From assembly GCF_022458985.1 (NCBI RefSeq), contig NC_061771.1, positions 33,138,690-33,202,689 on the forward strand: a stretch of 64,000 nucleotides of DNA, read 5' to 3'. A program made the position numbers and the translations under genes. Positions 24,619-35,937 of this stretch are shown here, in pieces. The notes below the pieces were generated by a model, which ran no database searches, was not told where the DNA came from, and was given only the letters and a program-made list of their open reading frames with translations. Within the stretch, counting starts at the first letter, position 1, and every line of letters begins with the position of its first letter. Origin of the DNA: Mugil cephalus. Taxonomy: Eukaryota > Chordata > Actinopteri > Mugiliformes > Mugilidae.

Positions 24619-24626
24619 CCCTAGAA

Positions 24627-27404
24627 TGCACTGTTGGTTTTGCTGACAGTTGTCAGTGAAGATAGTCCTCATGAAGGTCAGAGTTCAGTAAACCTCCAGC
24701 TCATCTCCACTGCCATTGTTCTGGAGGGAGGTATCATCATGGATCATATTAAAAACTTATCTCAGGCAGTTTGTCTGTTATTTGGGCTTACATAGGCTTA
24801 CACAGGTAATAACAGCTAAATAGATAAGAAATGGGAGAGAGGGAGAAAAGAAGGACAAGGACACATTCAAGGAAATTGGTTTGTTTAATTTAAGTGAACT
24901 TAAAAAAAAAAAAAAAAAAGAGTGAGTAGCGAGTAGTCGGTATTTCGTAATTCTAAGTAGGGTGTACCTAGGCTAAGTTATCCTATGAATTGAGCTCCCA
25001 TGGACAATAGCCTTGTTAGAGCTCTATTCATAGGATAAGTAGCTTAGGCACACAGTTCCCCCCATTCAAGGACAGGTAAGTACCATTATATCATTATGGT
25101 AATTAGTGACCCCAGTTTCTGGTCAAGCAAGTTTCGGGTGGGTATTACCCACAGAGTTTATTCCTATTTAAACCTCATTTTCCCACTAGTTTATCAGAAC
25201 TGAAGAAGCTACTCGGATGAAACGTCTTCAAGAAATTCTACAAGTCCAGCTGACCTTATTCAACGCTTTTTTGGATTAAAATGACCTGGATGACCTGGAT
25301 GAGAACCTTCACAGACAATATCAGTGAGGATATTTTATTGCATCATTGGTGAAGTTATTACGTTACTGGGTTTTATCACATTTTCAATCAAGTTAACTGC
25401 AAATTTTATTACATTTTCAGGTGTGAGCGACCGAGCTGCAAGACATGAGGAGTCGCAGGTGGATTTTGAAAAATAAGGGCTTTATTTACCCAACAAATGA
25501 GAAACAAATTACAAAAACAAATAATTAATTCCAGGCCTATAGAACAGGTCAAACAAACAAAACTAAACTCAGGCTATGATACCGAAGTATCTTGGCAAAC
25601 CGACGACCTTAACAAACCTCATCTGACTGAACAAACAAATAGTGGCTGATCAGGCCAAGTACACAAAAGAGGGAACATCATAACACTAACACAATAACTA
25701 ACAACAAAAGAAACAACGCAGGACAGCTAATTTACCAGTTAAATAAACTTCAGTTTAAACCAAACTCAAACTATTCAAATAACCAAATTTAACCAAACTA
25801 GTGAAACTAAATAACCCCAGTCCCCCCTGCTGAAGCAGGCTCTTGGTTTGGCCTTATTGGCACTTCCTGTATTTAAACAGACCCAGCCAGATACCCCCCA
25901 GCAGCAGAAGCAAGGAACCCCTAGCACCGGTAAAACAGAAAAATGGATTAGAACAACTTAATAAATAATAGTTCATGAAGGTAAATATGTTTTTAAAAAA
26001 TGGTTGATTATAACATGTTAAAAACTGTACTTTCAAGAGTCAGAGATAAAAAGGGTGTAGTTTAAAAATCTAATCATTTTGGTTGTCAGAAAGTCAAGAG
26101 ACCACGTTTGTTGTGAAGTAGTGCAGCATCTTTTATTCTCTCATCTTTGTATGTGACATCATCCGATCCATCCGCACGTGTTTCAGGTGGGAGGAGCTTA
26201 GAGTCACCGAAGTGCGCAACAGGTTCGCACCAGCAGAGGCTGCGTTTTTCCTGGCGTCCGAGCGGGAAAGTCAGCGGAACAAACTTCCAAGACTGACGGC
26301 GAGTCGTCATGCGGTGGATGTGGGTGAACCCTGGAAGCTGCCAGAGGTAAATTCATGTGTTTAAGGTGCTAGGTGCTGTTGTTTATTTTTATTGTATAAA
26401 AACCCGAGCTGAATCGCTAATTGCTGCTAGCCTTTAGCTTAGCCTCCTCGTAGGCTTCCACTCTGTTTATTCTGCATTGCAGCTAGCAATTGCTAATTTA
26501 TGTACGAAAAACTGTGGGGTTTTCGCCATGAAACAGCCTGTAGCTTAGTTACTAAGCGTAGCTGTGTGATTCCGAAAATTTGCCATAAGAGGGAGAGAGT
26601 GAAGACCGGGAGAGAAACTAGCTGTTGTACTTGAGCGTGATTCATCGCACGTGTTCCTGCTCGCGCCATCTTGCCATCGCCTCCTTCCCCCCATCGCCAT
26701 CTCTGACTGTGAGGGTTCGTGAGTACACTTACATTGTGCACCTTTTTGTTTCTACTGGTTAACGCCAGTGAAGCAGCCATTTGTTTCCGGCCTCACGAGC
26801 ATCGACTGGACCTGAAACGGTTTTATTTAGGTTAAGATAAAAAAAGCCCGGTGTGAATGTGTGTGTGGGCTGGTGGACATTGAGTTTGCTGGTCGTTGTG
26901 ACTAGATTCTATTTGGGTTCATCCGAGATCATTTGGGAGTTAAAGGTACCAGAGGATTATTTGAGAGTTTTGAATAGTATAAGGTCAACAGTGAACAAGT
27001 TACAATTTTATGAATGTAATAAATTTTCCTTTTGAACTTAACATTCTGTGTGGTAATTACCAAAGTGATATTTTAGTTAAAATAAACAGATTAACAGAAC
27101 TTTTATGTTAAAGGGGAAGTACAACCTTTGTGTTTACTTCTTAGAATTTATTGGAGGCACCGCCAAGTTATTTTATATCATTATCACAGTTATCACATGT
27201 AGCTCCAGACGAACTCAGGCCCTGTCCCACTTTTCTACAACACCCTCTTTTATTTGTCTTAACTAGCTACATGGGACTTGGGTTACATAAATATGTTTTG
27301 AGTTCCCTGTTTTATTTTGATGGATCTCAGATCTACAGAGATCACTGGTCAGAAAAACAGGCCTCCATCTGCACAGGTTGATGAGCCCATATCAACATAT
27401 GTAG
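24627..27404. other. Segmental-duplication block 2, remainder
   Basis: Matches 10956-13758, including the hairpin (24962-25053, with arm mismatches) and the dispersed repeat (25195-25300). There are minor indels, for example near 26680 where block 1 has extra sequence. No convincing gene is present. Confidence 0.7.
24962..25053. repeat. Hairpin, block 2 copy
   Basis: Diverged counterpart of 11292-11384. The left arm differs from the right-arm complement at several positions, for example GTACCTAGGCTAAG, and one base is lost in the right arm. Confidence 0.7.
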
Positions 27405-27808
27405 TGTGACGACCCCTGTCGTGGGCGTCTGAATTGTTAAAATGACGTATGGTGGGTGTGTCTCACTACCTGTGTTTCCCTGAGGTTGCCATGGAACCCG
27501 ATTGACACCTGATGTGGAGCACCTGGACCCGGTGTTCTGTAGCTACTTAAGCCTCTGATGGTCTCACTCTCTTCTCTTCTTCCTGCTCCGGCCCAACTCA
27601 CAGCCAGCGTCTATGCTTTTGTTTTTCATTACAACACTCGCACACATTACATATACCCAGGCATCCACATCCTCACTACTGATTCCACTGATTTTCACAT
27701 CCCACCTGTTTAACCCGTTATGTTTTGGGTATTCAATTATTTTCTGTGAAATAAAGTACTGGTAAATTCGCTCCAGCTCTTGTCCCTCCCATGTGCTTTG
27801 TTGTAACA
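27405..27808 (+). repeat. 5' LTR of Gmr1-like retroelement, copy 2
   Basis: 404-bp LTR, TGTGACGACCCC to GTAACA, with the same leader following as in copy 1. No matching 3' LTR is seen downstream. Confidence 0.7.
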
Positions 27809-29690
27809 AATGGGGACTCGTCGGCGTCTCGGTTACGTTACCTTTTTTGAGTTTTGTTACGGAGTAGCAAGAGGTCTTTTGCTCACCTGTCAGGGTTAGG
27901 TGACATGCTGTGGAAGCGCATTTCTGGAGGTTCCCGTTAGGCTTTACGGCACTTTCTCCTTTGGGATTGTGTCCGTTTGTTTTTTTTTTTTTCATAGTGT
28001 TGTGGGGAGCAGCTAGTGTTGGTTGCGCAAGCAACCATCTTGGGGGCACTCCGTGGGATTGCTTGTGGTGGTCCCGCTGGTTTTGTGCTTAATCGGCCCG
28101 CTGCAGAACCGCATGAAGACCAGGGTTGAGTTTAGCCAGATTCTGGGTTAGGCAGTTAGGGGAACGCTCTGGGGGGCATTGTTTGCTCATTTGTGCATCC
28201 AGCAGTGTCGATCCGGCTCTAAGGTGAATACGGATAGTTTGTAAGCTTTTTACGAAGCGCCTTGTGCAGTGTTTTTGGAGTGTGCAGTTCCCAAGTTTTG
28301 AGGACTGCACGTGATGAAAGTGGTCACCTTGGCGTGTAAAAAATCTGTCGGTGCTCAAACATTTTTTCTGGCCACGGAGCAAGAAAGATGTAGCTGCCTA
28401 TATTAAGACGTGTCATGTGTGCCAGCTGATGAGGAAACCCAACCAGCGCTTAAATCCAGCACCATTGCAGCCCATCTCTGTTGTGAGTGAACCGTTCGAA
28501 TACCTGATTATAGACTGTGTGGGGCCTTTGTCTAGTGCTAAGTCGGGTTGTAAGTATCCGTTGACTGTAATGTGTCAGTGTACTCGTTACCCAGCTGCTT
28601 ATCCGCTTCGTTCCATCACCACCAAAGCGGAAGTTAAAGCAGTAGCACAGTTTATTTCAGTGTTCGGAATACCCAAGGTCAGAGTGATCGGGGGTCGAAT
28701 TTTACTTTGCATGTGTTTGCTAAAGTGTTAAGAACGCTGGGAGTGAGCCACAATCGGTCCACTCCGTATCGTGGGCAAAGTCAGGGTGCGTTAGAGTGAT
28801 TCCATCAGACGCTGAAAGGCTCAGGTGAAAATGAAAGCCCGGTATGACCAGGGTACGGTGCGCCATGAATATAGTCCTGGGGACCAGGTCCTCGCGCTGA
28901 CACCGCTGGTCACGTCGCCATTTCAGGCTAAATTTATTAGCCCGTATACTGTGTCTGAAAAAGTTTCTGATGTTGACAATCGTGTCGCTACACCAGGTCG
29001 AAGGAAGTCGTCTCTGCTATATCATGTGAACCTGCTGAAGCCGTATTACCAGCGGTGAGTGCGTTAAAAAAGTGACATGGGTCCAGCGCTCGCCGTGGAC
29101 GCCTGTGGTGTGGTGCAGGAGAAAGACGGCGTTCCTGAGCCTGATGATGGTCTGTTGAGTGGTAGGTTAAAGAATTGAGTCTTTGTGTAATCTGCATTCC
29201 CGGTTGTTACACCTGACCGAAGAGCAGCGTGTCGAGTTGTTGGAGCTAATCGGTAGATTTCCACAGCTGTTTGGGGATGTTCAATCGCGCACATCTTGGA
29301 TTGAGCACATAGATATGAGATATTGATGTGGGCGAGGCGCAGCCGATCAGACAGCGGTTTTACCGCACGAGTCCTAAAAACCTTGAACACTGACATAGAT
29401 TACATGTTAAACTGGTATTGCCATTCCATCTGCATCAAGCTGGGCGTCTCCTTATGTGTTGGTGCCGAAATTAGATCAGACTCTGCGGTTTTGCACAGAC
29501 ATGAGGAAGGTTAATTCTGTCACTAAATCTGATTCATTCCCGTTGCCACGCATGGAAGATTGTCAAAACTCCAAACCAGAGACTGGTCAGATGGTCTCTC
29601 TTTTTACGGGGTCATGATTTAGACATACGCCACATTAAAGGGCAAGATAATATCCTGGCAGACGCTTTGTCGAGGGCGCCTCTGCCTTAG
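27809..29690 (+). pseudogene. Gmr1-like retroelement interior: integrase before RT and RNase H
   Basis: Order on the plus strand: leader, gag stub (about 28230-28300), integrase zinc finger and core (28351-28800, same one-base shift as copy 1), integrase C-terminal region (28825-29058, ends LLYHVNLLKPYYQR), then a reverse transcriptase N-terminus (about 29210-29560: LTEEQRVELLELI, RQRFYR, SFPLPRMED). It closes with an RNase H tail (29580-29690: IRHIKGQDNILADALSRAP). Integrase ahead of RT is the unusual order known from Gmr1 elements. Gag-protease and most of RT are deleted, with several frameshifts and stops. It is non-functional. Confidence 0.75.
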
Positions 29691-30186
29691 AGGGCTAGGT
29701 TGGAGTGGGTCTTGTGTAACTGTGTTCATGTAATATTTGTACTCTGCTCTTGCTTTGTCTCCTCTTCAGCCTTACTCTTAAATTACTTCTCAGGTACCAG
29801 AGTTGCCGAGGACGTTTGTGGAGGGTGACAAGCAGGTCAGGTTTCATTATTGGATTGTTGACACTGTCACATGATCCACAGCTGTAAATTGATTTTGTAA
29901 TATTTTGAGGGTATTTTTTTGAGGATTGAGGATTTTGTTGTAACCCCTGAGCTGGGTTGTAACAGTAGTTTGGAGCTCCACCAGTGGGAAACACTGAACT
30001 CCAGTCCAGAGGCACTCACAAGAAGTTGGAGGGGAGAGAGACACTGGTTAGAAGGGAGACCCCACAGTGAGTATACAGGATTTTCTCTCGGTTGTGGTTC
30101 AGTCTCCCCTCTGTTCAGATCACAGTCTGCTGGTCAAAATGGATCTGTGTGTTTACTGCCATGTCGTGGGTGTTCAGAGGGGAGAT
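29691..30186 (+). other. 3' remainder of the Gmr1-like element, no gene
   Basis: Follows the RNase H stop. No LTR of the TGTGACGACCCC type was found before the YR-SET 3' flank begins at about 30187, so the retroelement is 3'-truncated here or interrupted. Confidence 0.45.
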
Positions 30187-30304
30187 AGAGGGACACACAG
30201 GGGTTAACATGATGTACAGCAGTAACAGCACAGACTTGATGTCTGAACGTGACTAGTAACAGAAAACAAATGATATAAATGCCTCACCACTGTACAGTGC
30301 TGGT

Positions 30305-30702
30305 TCAAGAATCCAGCCATTCCAGGTCCAGTCCTTCCCCTGAGAATGACTGCCTGCACACGCCGTAGTCGAAGCGGATCTCCTCACCCACTTCCATGTC
30401 CCTGCTGGCCAGGAGGAGGATGGTGTTGGTTTCTCCTTGGGGTAGCTTTAGCTTGCAGCGACGGGGCTTTGCATTGAACCTTTTCTTTGAGTGGTTCATG
30501 AGCCGTCCCATTGTCTCCATGTGCGGATGACACTCACAGGGGAACGTCTGGGCATCCACGTAGAGCTCTTGAAAGAAGAAAAGGTAGCCCATCTCGTTGT
30601 CCATGCTATGGATCATTCTTTTCCCCTCTGCCTTCGTGATTACCCTGCCATGGTATTTGCAGATTACGGAGCCCTTTGAAAAGCGCTTGGTGGCAACAAC
30701 TC
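30305..30702 (-). CDS. Open SET-domain exon of YR-SET copy C (KMT5A-like)
   Basis: Terminal exon of copy C, open from the acceptor (CCCACAG before 30702) to the stop at 30305. It reads as a compact SET lysine-methyltransferase domain: N-terminal GVVATKRFSKGSVICKYHG, a Tyr-rich FFF segment, GRLMNHS (cofactor-binding NHS), ILLLASRDMEVGEE and FDYG with the catalytic Tyr. Arrangement and length are close to the C-terminus of KMT5A (SETD8), which methylates histone H4 Lys20 as a monomer. Pre-SET and post-SET zinc clusters are absent, also as in KMT5A. Activity and substrate are inference. Copies A and B each lack one half of this domain, so C is the only full version in the window. Confidence 0.75.
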
Positions 30703-31474
30703 CTGTGGGCAAAGGGAGGTGAGATTAATGAGGCTGTTCACGATATGATTGTATTTGTGTTAGGCTTTGACTGTGCTCACAAGACATTTGCACATACCTT
30801 TCCCCTTTGGCTCACCAAAAGCCTTGATGGCCAGACCTGACCACTTCTGAATGGTGACCTTCTTCATGATGCTTGGGTCACTTTCCACCTGTGTCTGAGT
30901 GGGTGGACACCACTTGGACACTACCAGCTGTGCTTGGGGAGTGTTTCCACTCCAGCCCTCCTTCTCGATGCGCCTTGCCACAGTCTGAACCGTGGGTGCT
31001 CGTCTCACAAACACGGCTGTAACAGAGGAGAGAACATTCACATTAAAGTTGCACACTTGTGAGCTGTAGATGTCATGTATACCCGACCTAATCATTGAGT
31101 GTCTACGTATTTACACTTACACAAGAGATGCTCCTCCCGCATGCCACGCTGCATAACCCTCCACTTGTCATACAGCTCCCTGCCTTCACTGAACCCAGCA
31201 CTGACTCTGATCCGCTTGCAGGGAGGCTGCCCATTCAATGTTACTGGGAATTTGGAGAGAAACGCCGTCATGTTCTGTTTCTTTCTCTTCCGAATCAGTC
31301 TCTTCCTCTCTGCCTCTCTTCTGTGACTGACCAGCCCTCCCGTCAGTTGAATCCTCAGAAGATCTGCAAGATTAAAAAGGTTTTAAGGTTAACCACTAAC
31401 CACTGACAATCAGATCAGACCTCTGTAAGGCAAATAATGACTCAATGTTGTGTGTATCAGACCACCGTGCATAC

Positions 31475-32743
31475 CCTCTTAAGCTCTGCAGCAGGTTGCT
31501 AGTGACAACAGTCTTGTGAAGTGTCCTCATCCGATAATGTTGCTTTGCAACGGAGGTTGAATGGGCCATGTAGTGCGCCACACCAGACTGCTGCTCCTCT
31601 GTGAAGGTGTTGGCCGCCTCCGTTTCTACAACCCTCCTGATCTCCCGACTCGTCACATTCTCACATTTGTAGCTGGAATGGGGCAGAAATCTCAGATTAC
31701 ACATCCACTCTCTGCACTGAATGATTTCATTTTCTCTTTCTCTCCCCAACCCTCTTGATCTGCACAGTACACACAGCATATGCATGGCCTCCTGTTGTTA
31801 CTTACTATTCGTGCAGACGAGCCACATCATTGGTGGCACTTGCAATGGGCCGGCCCCATTTGGACAGGAAAAATCTGCCTTCATTCTCTACTTCTGGGTC
31901 GACGGACTTTGCGCGGATATGTTCAAAATATGCCTGAAATATCTGTGGAGACAGAATATGAATGAAGTTAATGTCTGTGGAGTTGCTAAATGTGTCGCTG
32001 TAACACATGGTGAGCCATTTCAGCCTGTTGGAGAACTTACTGCCTCCTCCTCCCCAGTCAGGGCAAATGTAGCTATTTGCATCGTGGTCGTCTTGTGCCT
32101 GCTGGCACCAACACAGACTCTGCCATCAGAATTCTTCCTTTCCAACCAGTCTGCTGTCTGGAAAACACAGAAGACGAGGTGTGAATTACAGACATCAAGA
32201 ATCAAGAGACTATATTGTGTAAGAACAATGGACTCCTGGCTTTAAATGCGCACGCATAATACACAGCCATTCTAATAAAACAAAAGAATAAGCAGAGGGT
32301 GCCCTTTATTCTCTCATTATCACCAATGATTAAGACCAACAGAAATCTTCCCATGTGGACAAGATCCTTGTAAAGTAAACACTCCTCTCTGGCTTCACTT
32401 TAATGTGAGCATGGCTCTGTCTGTGGCTGCGGGGGACGGTGCATGTCTGAGATTGCTGCAAGGTGTGAACAGATTTTAGAGTAACACTGTTACTAGATTC
32501 TGTCTGAGCCTTGTTTTAAGGGGAAAAGTACTTACTGTCATTCCTTCCACTGCTCCTGGTCTCTGGAAGTGTCCCAAGATCATTATGGCCTCACAGTAAT
32601 AGCGCAAATGTGTTACCGCATCCTCACTCGGTGAAATGAAGCGATTTAAGAGTTCCATAGTATTGAGCGTCTCCTTCCTTCCAGCAGCCAGTACCTTCTG
32701 ACTGTCCTTGATGCTCTTATGCCCCCCCATGAAGTACTTATAC
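31475..32743 (-). pseudogene. Tyrosine-recombinase catalytic exons 4-7 of copy C
   Basis: Four exons that together carry Crypton-type YR landmarks. Exon 4 has QRPGAVEGMT (first Arg). Exon 5 has VSRHKTTT (lysine hairpin). Exon 6 has FFLSKWGRPI and VARLHE. Exon 7 has TSREIRR (second Arg), VAHYMAHS (His) and VAKQHYRM (Tyr nucleophile). Phases agree across 4-5, 5-6 and 6-7. In known Cryptons this domain cuts and joins DNA through a 3'-phosphotyrosine without target duplications. The four exons themselves look open, but the copy as a whole is broken elsewhere, so this is annotated as part of a pseudogene. Confidence 0.75.
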
Positions 32744-34499
32744 CTTGAATAAAACACAAGACCACAATGAGGAGCAGCACTACATGTTTCTGTATCACAT
32801 AACCTCAGTGTAGAGCAGACTGATGAGTATCAGTGACACAAGAGAACTCGTAAAAGGAGACAAAGAGTAGGCAGATTAACAACTGACCTGGTTTGACATA
32901 TGGCCTTACTGTTTTCCTTGGCCACTGACTTTCTCGTGACACAGAGGTAGTCGATGTAGGTCTGGCACTTCCTGTGGAAGTCTGGGTCCTTCACACCAAC
33001 GTGAAGAAAGGTCTTCGCATACTGCACAAACCGGATCATGTTCTTTATGTAGTTGAGGATCGTGGCCGGACTCAACTTGGCAAGTTTCAGGTCTCGCAGG
33101 TAATCGCTGACTTCAGTGCTTTTAGTGAGGATACTAAGCTAACTTCATCCCCTTCAGGCTGGATGTATCTCAGCATCCTGGAGACATTGTCCACCTGTCA
33201 TGAAAGATGAAGAGAAGCGTGAAATGATGCAAGAAAGCAGAGCCATGTGTGCTGAACTCTCTCTGACACAGAGTGCATCTTTTTAAATAATATCCAGTGG
33301 TCTAGTAAGTCTCGTCTTATCTCTCTCACTCACTCACACATACTATGGAGCTTCAGAAGAGCATAGATTCAGGGTTATCTCTTACCTCCTGTTGGCAGTT
33401 TGGCACATTCAAGACGTTGATCAAATGCCTCTTGAACCCCATCAGCATTTTACAATGGACTGGGAACTTCTGGTAGAGGCCCCTTGTCTGCATGTTCATC
33501 CGCACACAATTCTGGGAGAACTGAGGTGGATTTCTGAAAGAACAAAGCAGCTTTAGTTTCAAATCTGCAGACTGCAACCTTGGTGAAACTCAAGCTGATC
33601 ACTGTTTGAACTGGTGTGTGTCACACCGATGCGATGAACTTACCTTTGCCATGGTGGGTCATGTGAGCCAGCATCATCATCGTGGGAATCAGTGGACCCC
33701 TCTTCACCAGTGCTTGAAGGCTCTACAGCACTGGCAGGTTCCTCCGTGGCAGCTGCACTCGCTGGTGTAAAGGTCCTCCAGCAGAGCCAGCCTTGTTGCT
33801 CTGTCTGGGTAGCGCTTCCACATGGTGTTGTAGTCCCAGTTTCGGCCACCGCGTGTCCACGCCTTCATAGAGTCCTTGGCCCTCTGCAGCTCTGTCTGCC
33901 TCTCTTCATGAGTGCTGTCCTTCATGCAGACCCGTAAAGGTGGAGCGTTCCCTGGCCAACCAGTCTGCTGTCTGAAAAACACAGAAAGACAAGGTGTGAA
34001 TTACAGACATCAAGAATCAAGAGACTATATTGTGTAAACACAATGGACTCCTAGTTTAAAATGCACACACATAATACACACAAACATTCATATAGAACAA
34101 ATTCAAAAGTAAACAAACAGAGGGTGCCTTTATCCTCTCATTATCACCAATGATTAAGACCAACAGAAATCTTCCCATGTGGACAAGATCCTTCTAAAGT
34201 AAATCCTCCTCTCTGGTGTCACATCAGTGCAGCAGGATACATGCGCTTGTTGTTAGCCCAGCATATTGTCAAAGTGACTCAGTATTTTATTAATATTGTA
34301 GAAGCAATGTATTTGGCATCCATTGTGCCATCCCTCTGCGGTATTTGAATAAAGCACCGTAAGTAGATGTACTACTGTGTTGTGTGTGTGCGTGCAATTG
34401 ATTTAGTAGCTTTGATTCGTGTGCACATTGTTTGCTGTTGTCCTAAAGGTTGGGTCAATTAAACCGAGTTGAACATTGGGCTGGAGGTTGGCTGAGTGT

Positions 34500-35675
34500 T
34501 GGCTGGTGGTCACGGTGACTGTTGGAGCCATTTTCCCCAGTCAGGCTTTAGTGGCGTTGCTCCTTTGGGCTTCGCTGGGTTTTTTTTTTTTTTCTTTTCT
34601 CTCTCCAGTAGTGCTGTGGTGAAATTGGTTAGAGCTCTGTCTAGTTAGAGGGGATTGTGTGCTCTGTTTGTGGTCCTGTTGGGCTTTGTGTTGTGTTCAA
34701 GAGGTAACAGTAGTTTGTCTTTTCTTTTCTTTCTTTTTTTTTTTCTTCTCCTAAAAGAAGTGCCACGGCTGAATGTTTTAGGGCCTGTCTGAGGTGCTTT
34801 TGGAGAGGTGCACAAAGGAGCAGGAAAAAAAAACCTTGATCACTATGAGGTTGACATTTCTGACAAGACTAAAGGACAACATAAAAGGCATTTTGAAGAA
34901 ACCGATCAGACGACAGTGAAGTGAACTTTCCACCTGTGTCATGTCTCACTTTAACTGTCTAGATCTGACAGAACTTGACAATATTGTTGGTCACCAACCT
35001 GCTGCCTGGATCCTCTCCCAACTGCATTTTTCAAAACTGTCTTTAACTCCCAAGCATCAGAGGTTCTACATGTCATTAACTGGTCTCTTCAGTCGGGTAT
35101 ATTTCCCACGTCACTAAAAACAGCTGTCATCAAACCACTCCTGAAGAAGAACAATCTGGATCAATGTGTCATTGCAAATTATAGGCCCATCTCCAACTTA
35201 CCATTTCTTAGCAAAATACTTGAAAAAACAGTTTACATTCAGCTCAAGAATTATCTGGCATCAAATAGCCTTTTAGACACTTGTCAGTCTGGTTTTCGTC
35301 CCCACCATAGCACAGAAATGGCACTTATTAAAGTTATAAATGATCTACGTACAAACACAGACTCCAAAAAACTCTCGATTCTTGTTCTACTTGATCTTAG
35401 CTCTGCGTTTGACACCGTTGACCACAAAATCTTACAGGAAAGGCTTGAAAGGTGGGTTGGCTTGTCTGACCCAGTTCTAAATTGGTTCAGAACCTACCTT
35501 TATGATCGGCAGTTTTATGTCTCCATTGGTGAATTCAATTCGAACAAAGTGAACTTTATATGTGGGGTACCTCAAGGGTCAATTCTTGGACCACTGCTGT
35601 TCAGTCTCTACATGCTTCCACTCTCTCATGTCATACGCAAACATAATCTTAGTTACTAGTCCTAGTTAGTAATGG
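34500..35675 (+). mobile_element. Gmr1-like gag stub with L2 fragment, copy 2 (3' end removed by hAT)
   Basis: 34500-34920 repeats the leader and gag stub of 18180-18775, with a deletion near 34640. 34930-35675 is the L2 RT fragment (FDTVDHKILQ, GVPQGSILGPLLF), here without the stop present at 19375. It ends abruptly at 35675, where the hAT terminus begins. The C-terminal half present in the other two copies is missing. Confidence 0.75.
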
Positions 35676-35937
35676 TAGTGATGGGACGATGATACCTCAA
35701 GGAGTGTATTGACACACTAAACAAACTGTGTCGGTCACCCAACAGCGACCCCTGCAGTAGTTATAAAATCATTGCAGGTCAAGAAATTCCTTGTTCGTGT
35801 AAATGCTAAAACTGAGTTGGTATGTAAAATATAGCAAATTAGAGTAAAAATTCAGAGTTACAATTTTTTAACTTATGTGCACATTTGTCAACTTAACTGT
35901 TAAATCTCATGAAATAAAAGACAAAAAAGTGATTTGT

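Larger units (their letters stand above)
30187..34470 (-). pseudogene. YR-SET fusion gene, copy C (all ten exons present)
   Basis: Most complete copy. Exons, in plus coordinates from the 5' end: 1 (about 33974-33650), 2 (about 33536-33388), 3 (33194-32888), 4 (32743-32536), 5 (32157-32041), 6 (31942-31806), 7 (31672-31475), 8 (31363-31121), 9 (31016-30798), 10 (30702-30305). Nearly all have consensus GT-AG borders. Exon 1 is charged with a possible start at MK(D/N)STHEER. Exon 3 resembles a YR core-binding domain, exons 4-7 form the YR catalytic domain, exons 8-9 contain conserved FLSKFPV and PTVQTVARRIEKEGW motifs, and exon 10 is SET. Damage includes a 2-bp deletion in exon 3 (near 33132), a frame-changing deletion in exon 1 (near 33768) and an unresolved frame conflict in exon 8. 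No terminal inverted repeats or target duplication were found. The 5' flank to about 34470 is shared with copies B and D. Confidence 0.8.

Noticed and set aside
30305..30702. Host KMT5A (SETD8) gene
   Set aside because: The SET exon is linked by collinear introns to recombinase exons and recurs in degraded copies, so it is part of the YR-SET family and not the single-copy host gene.
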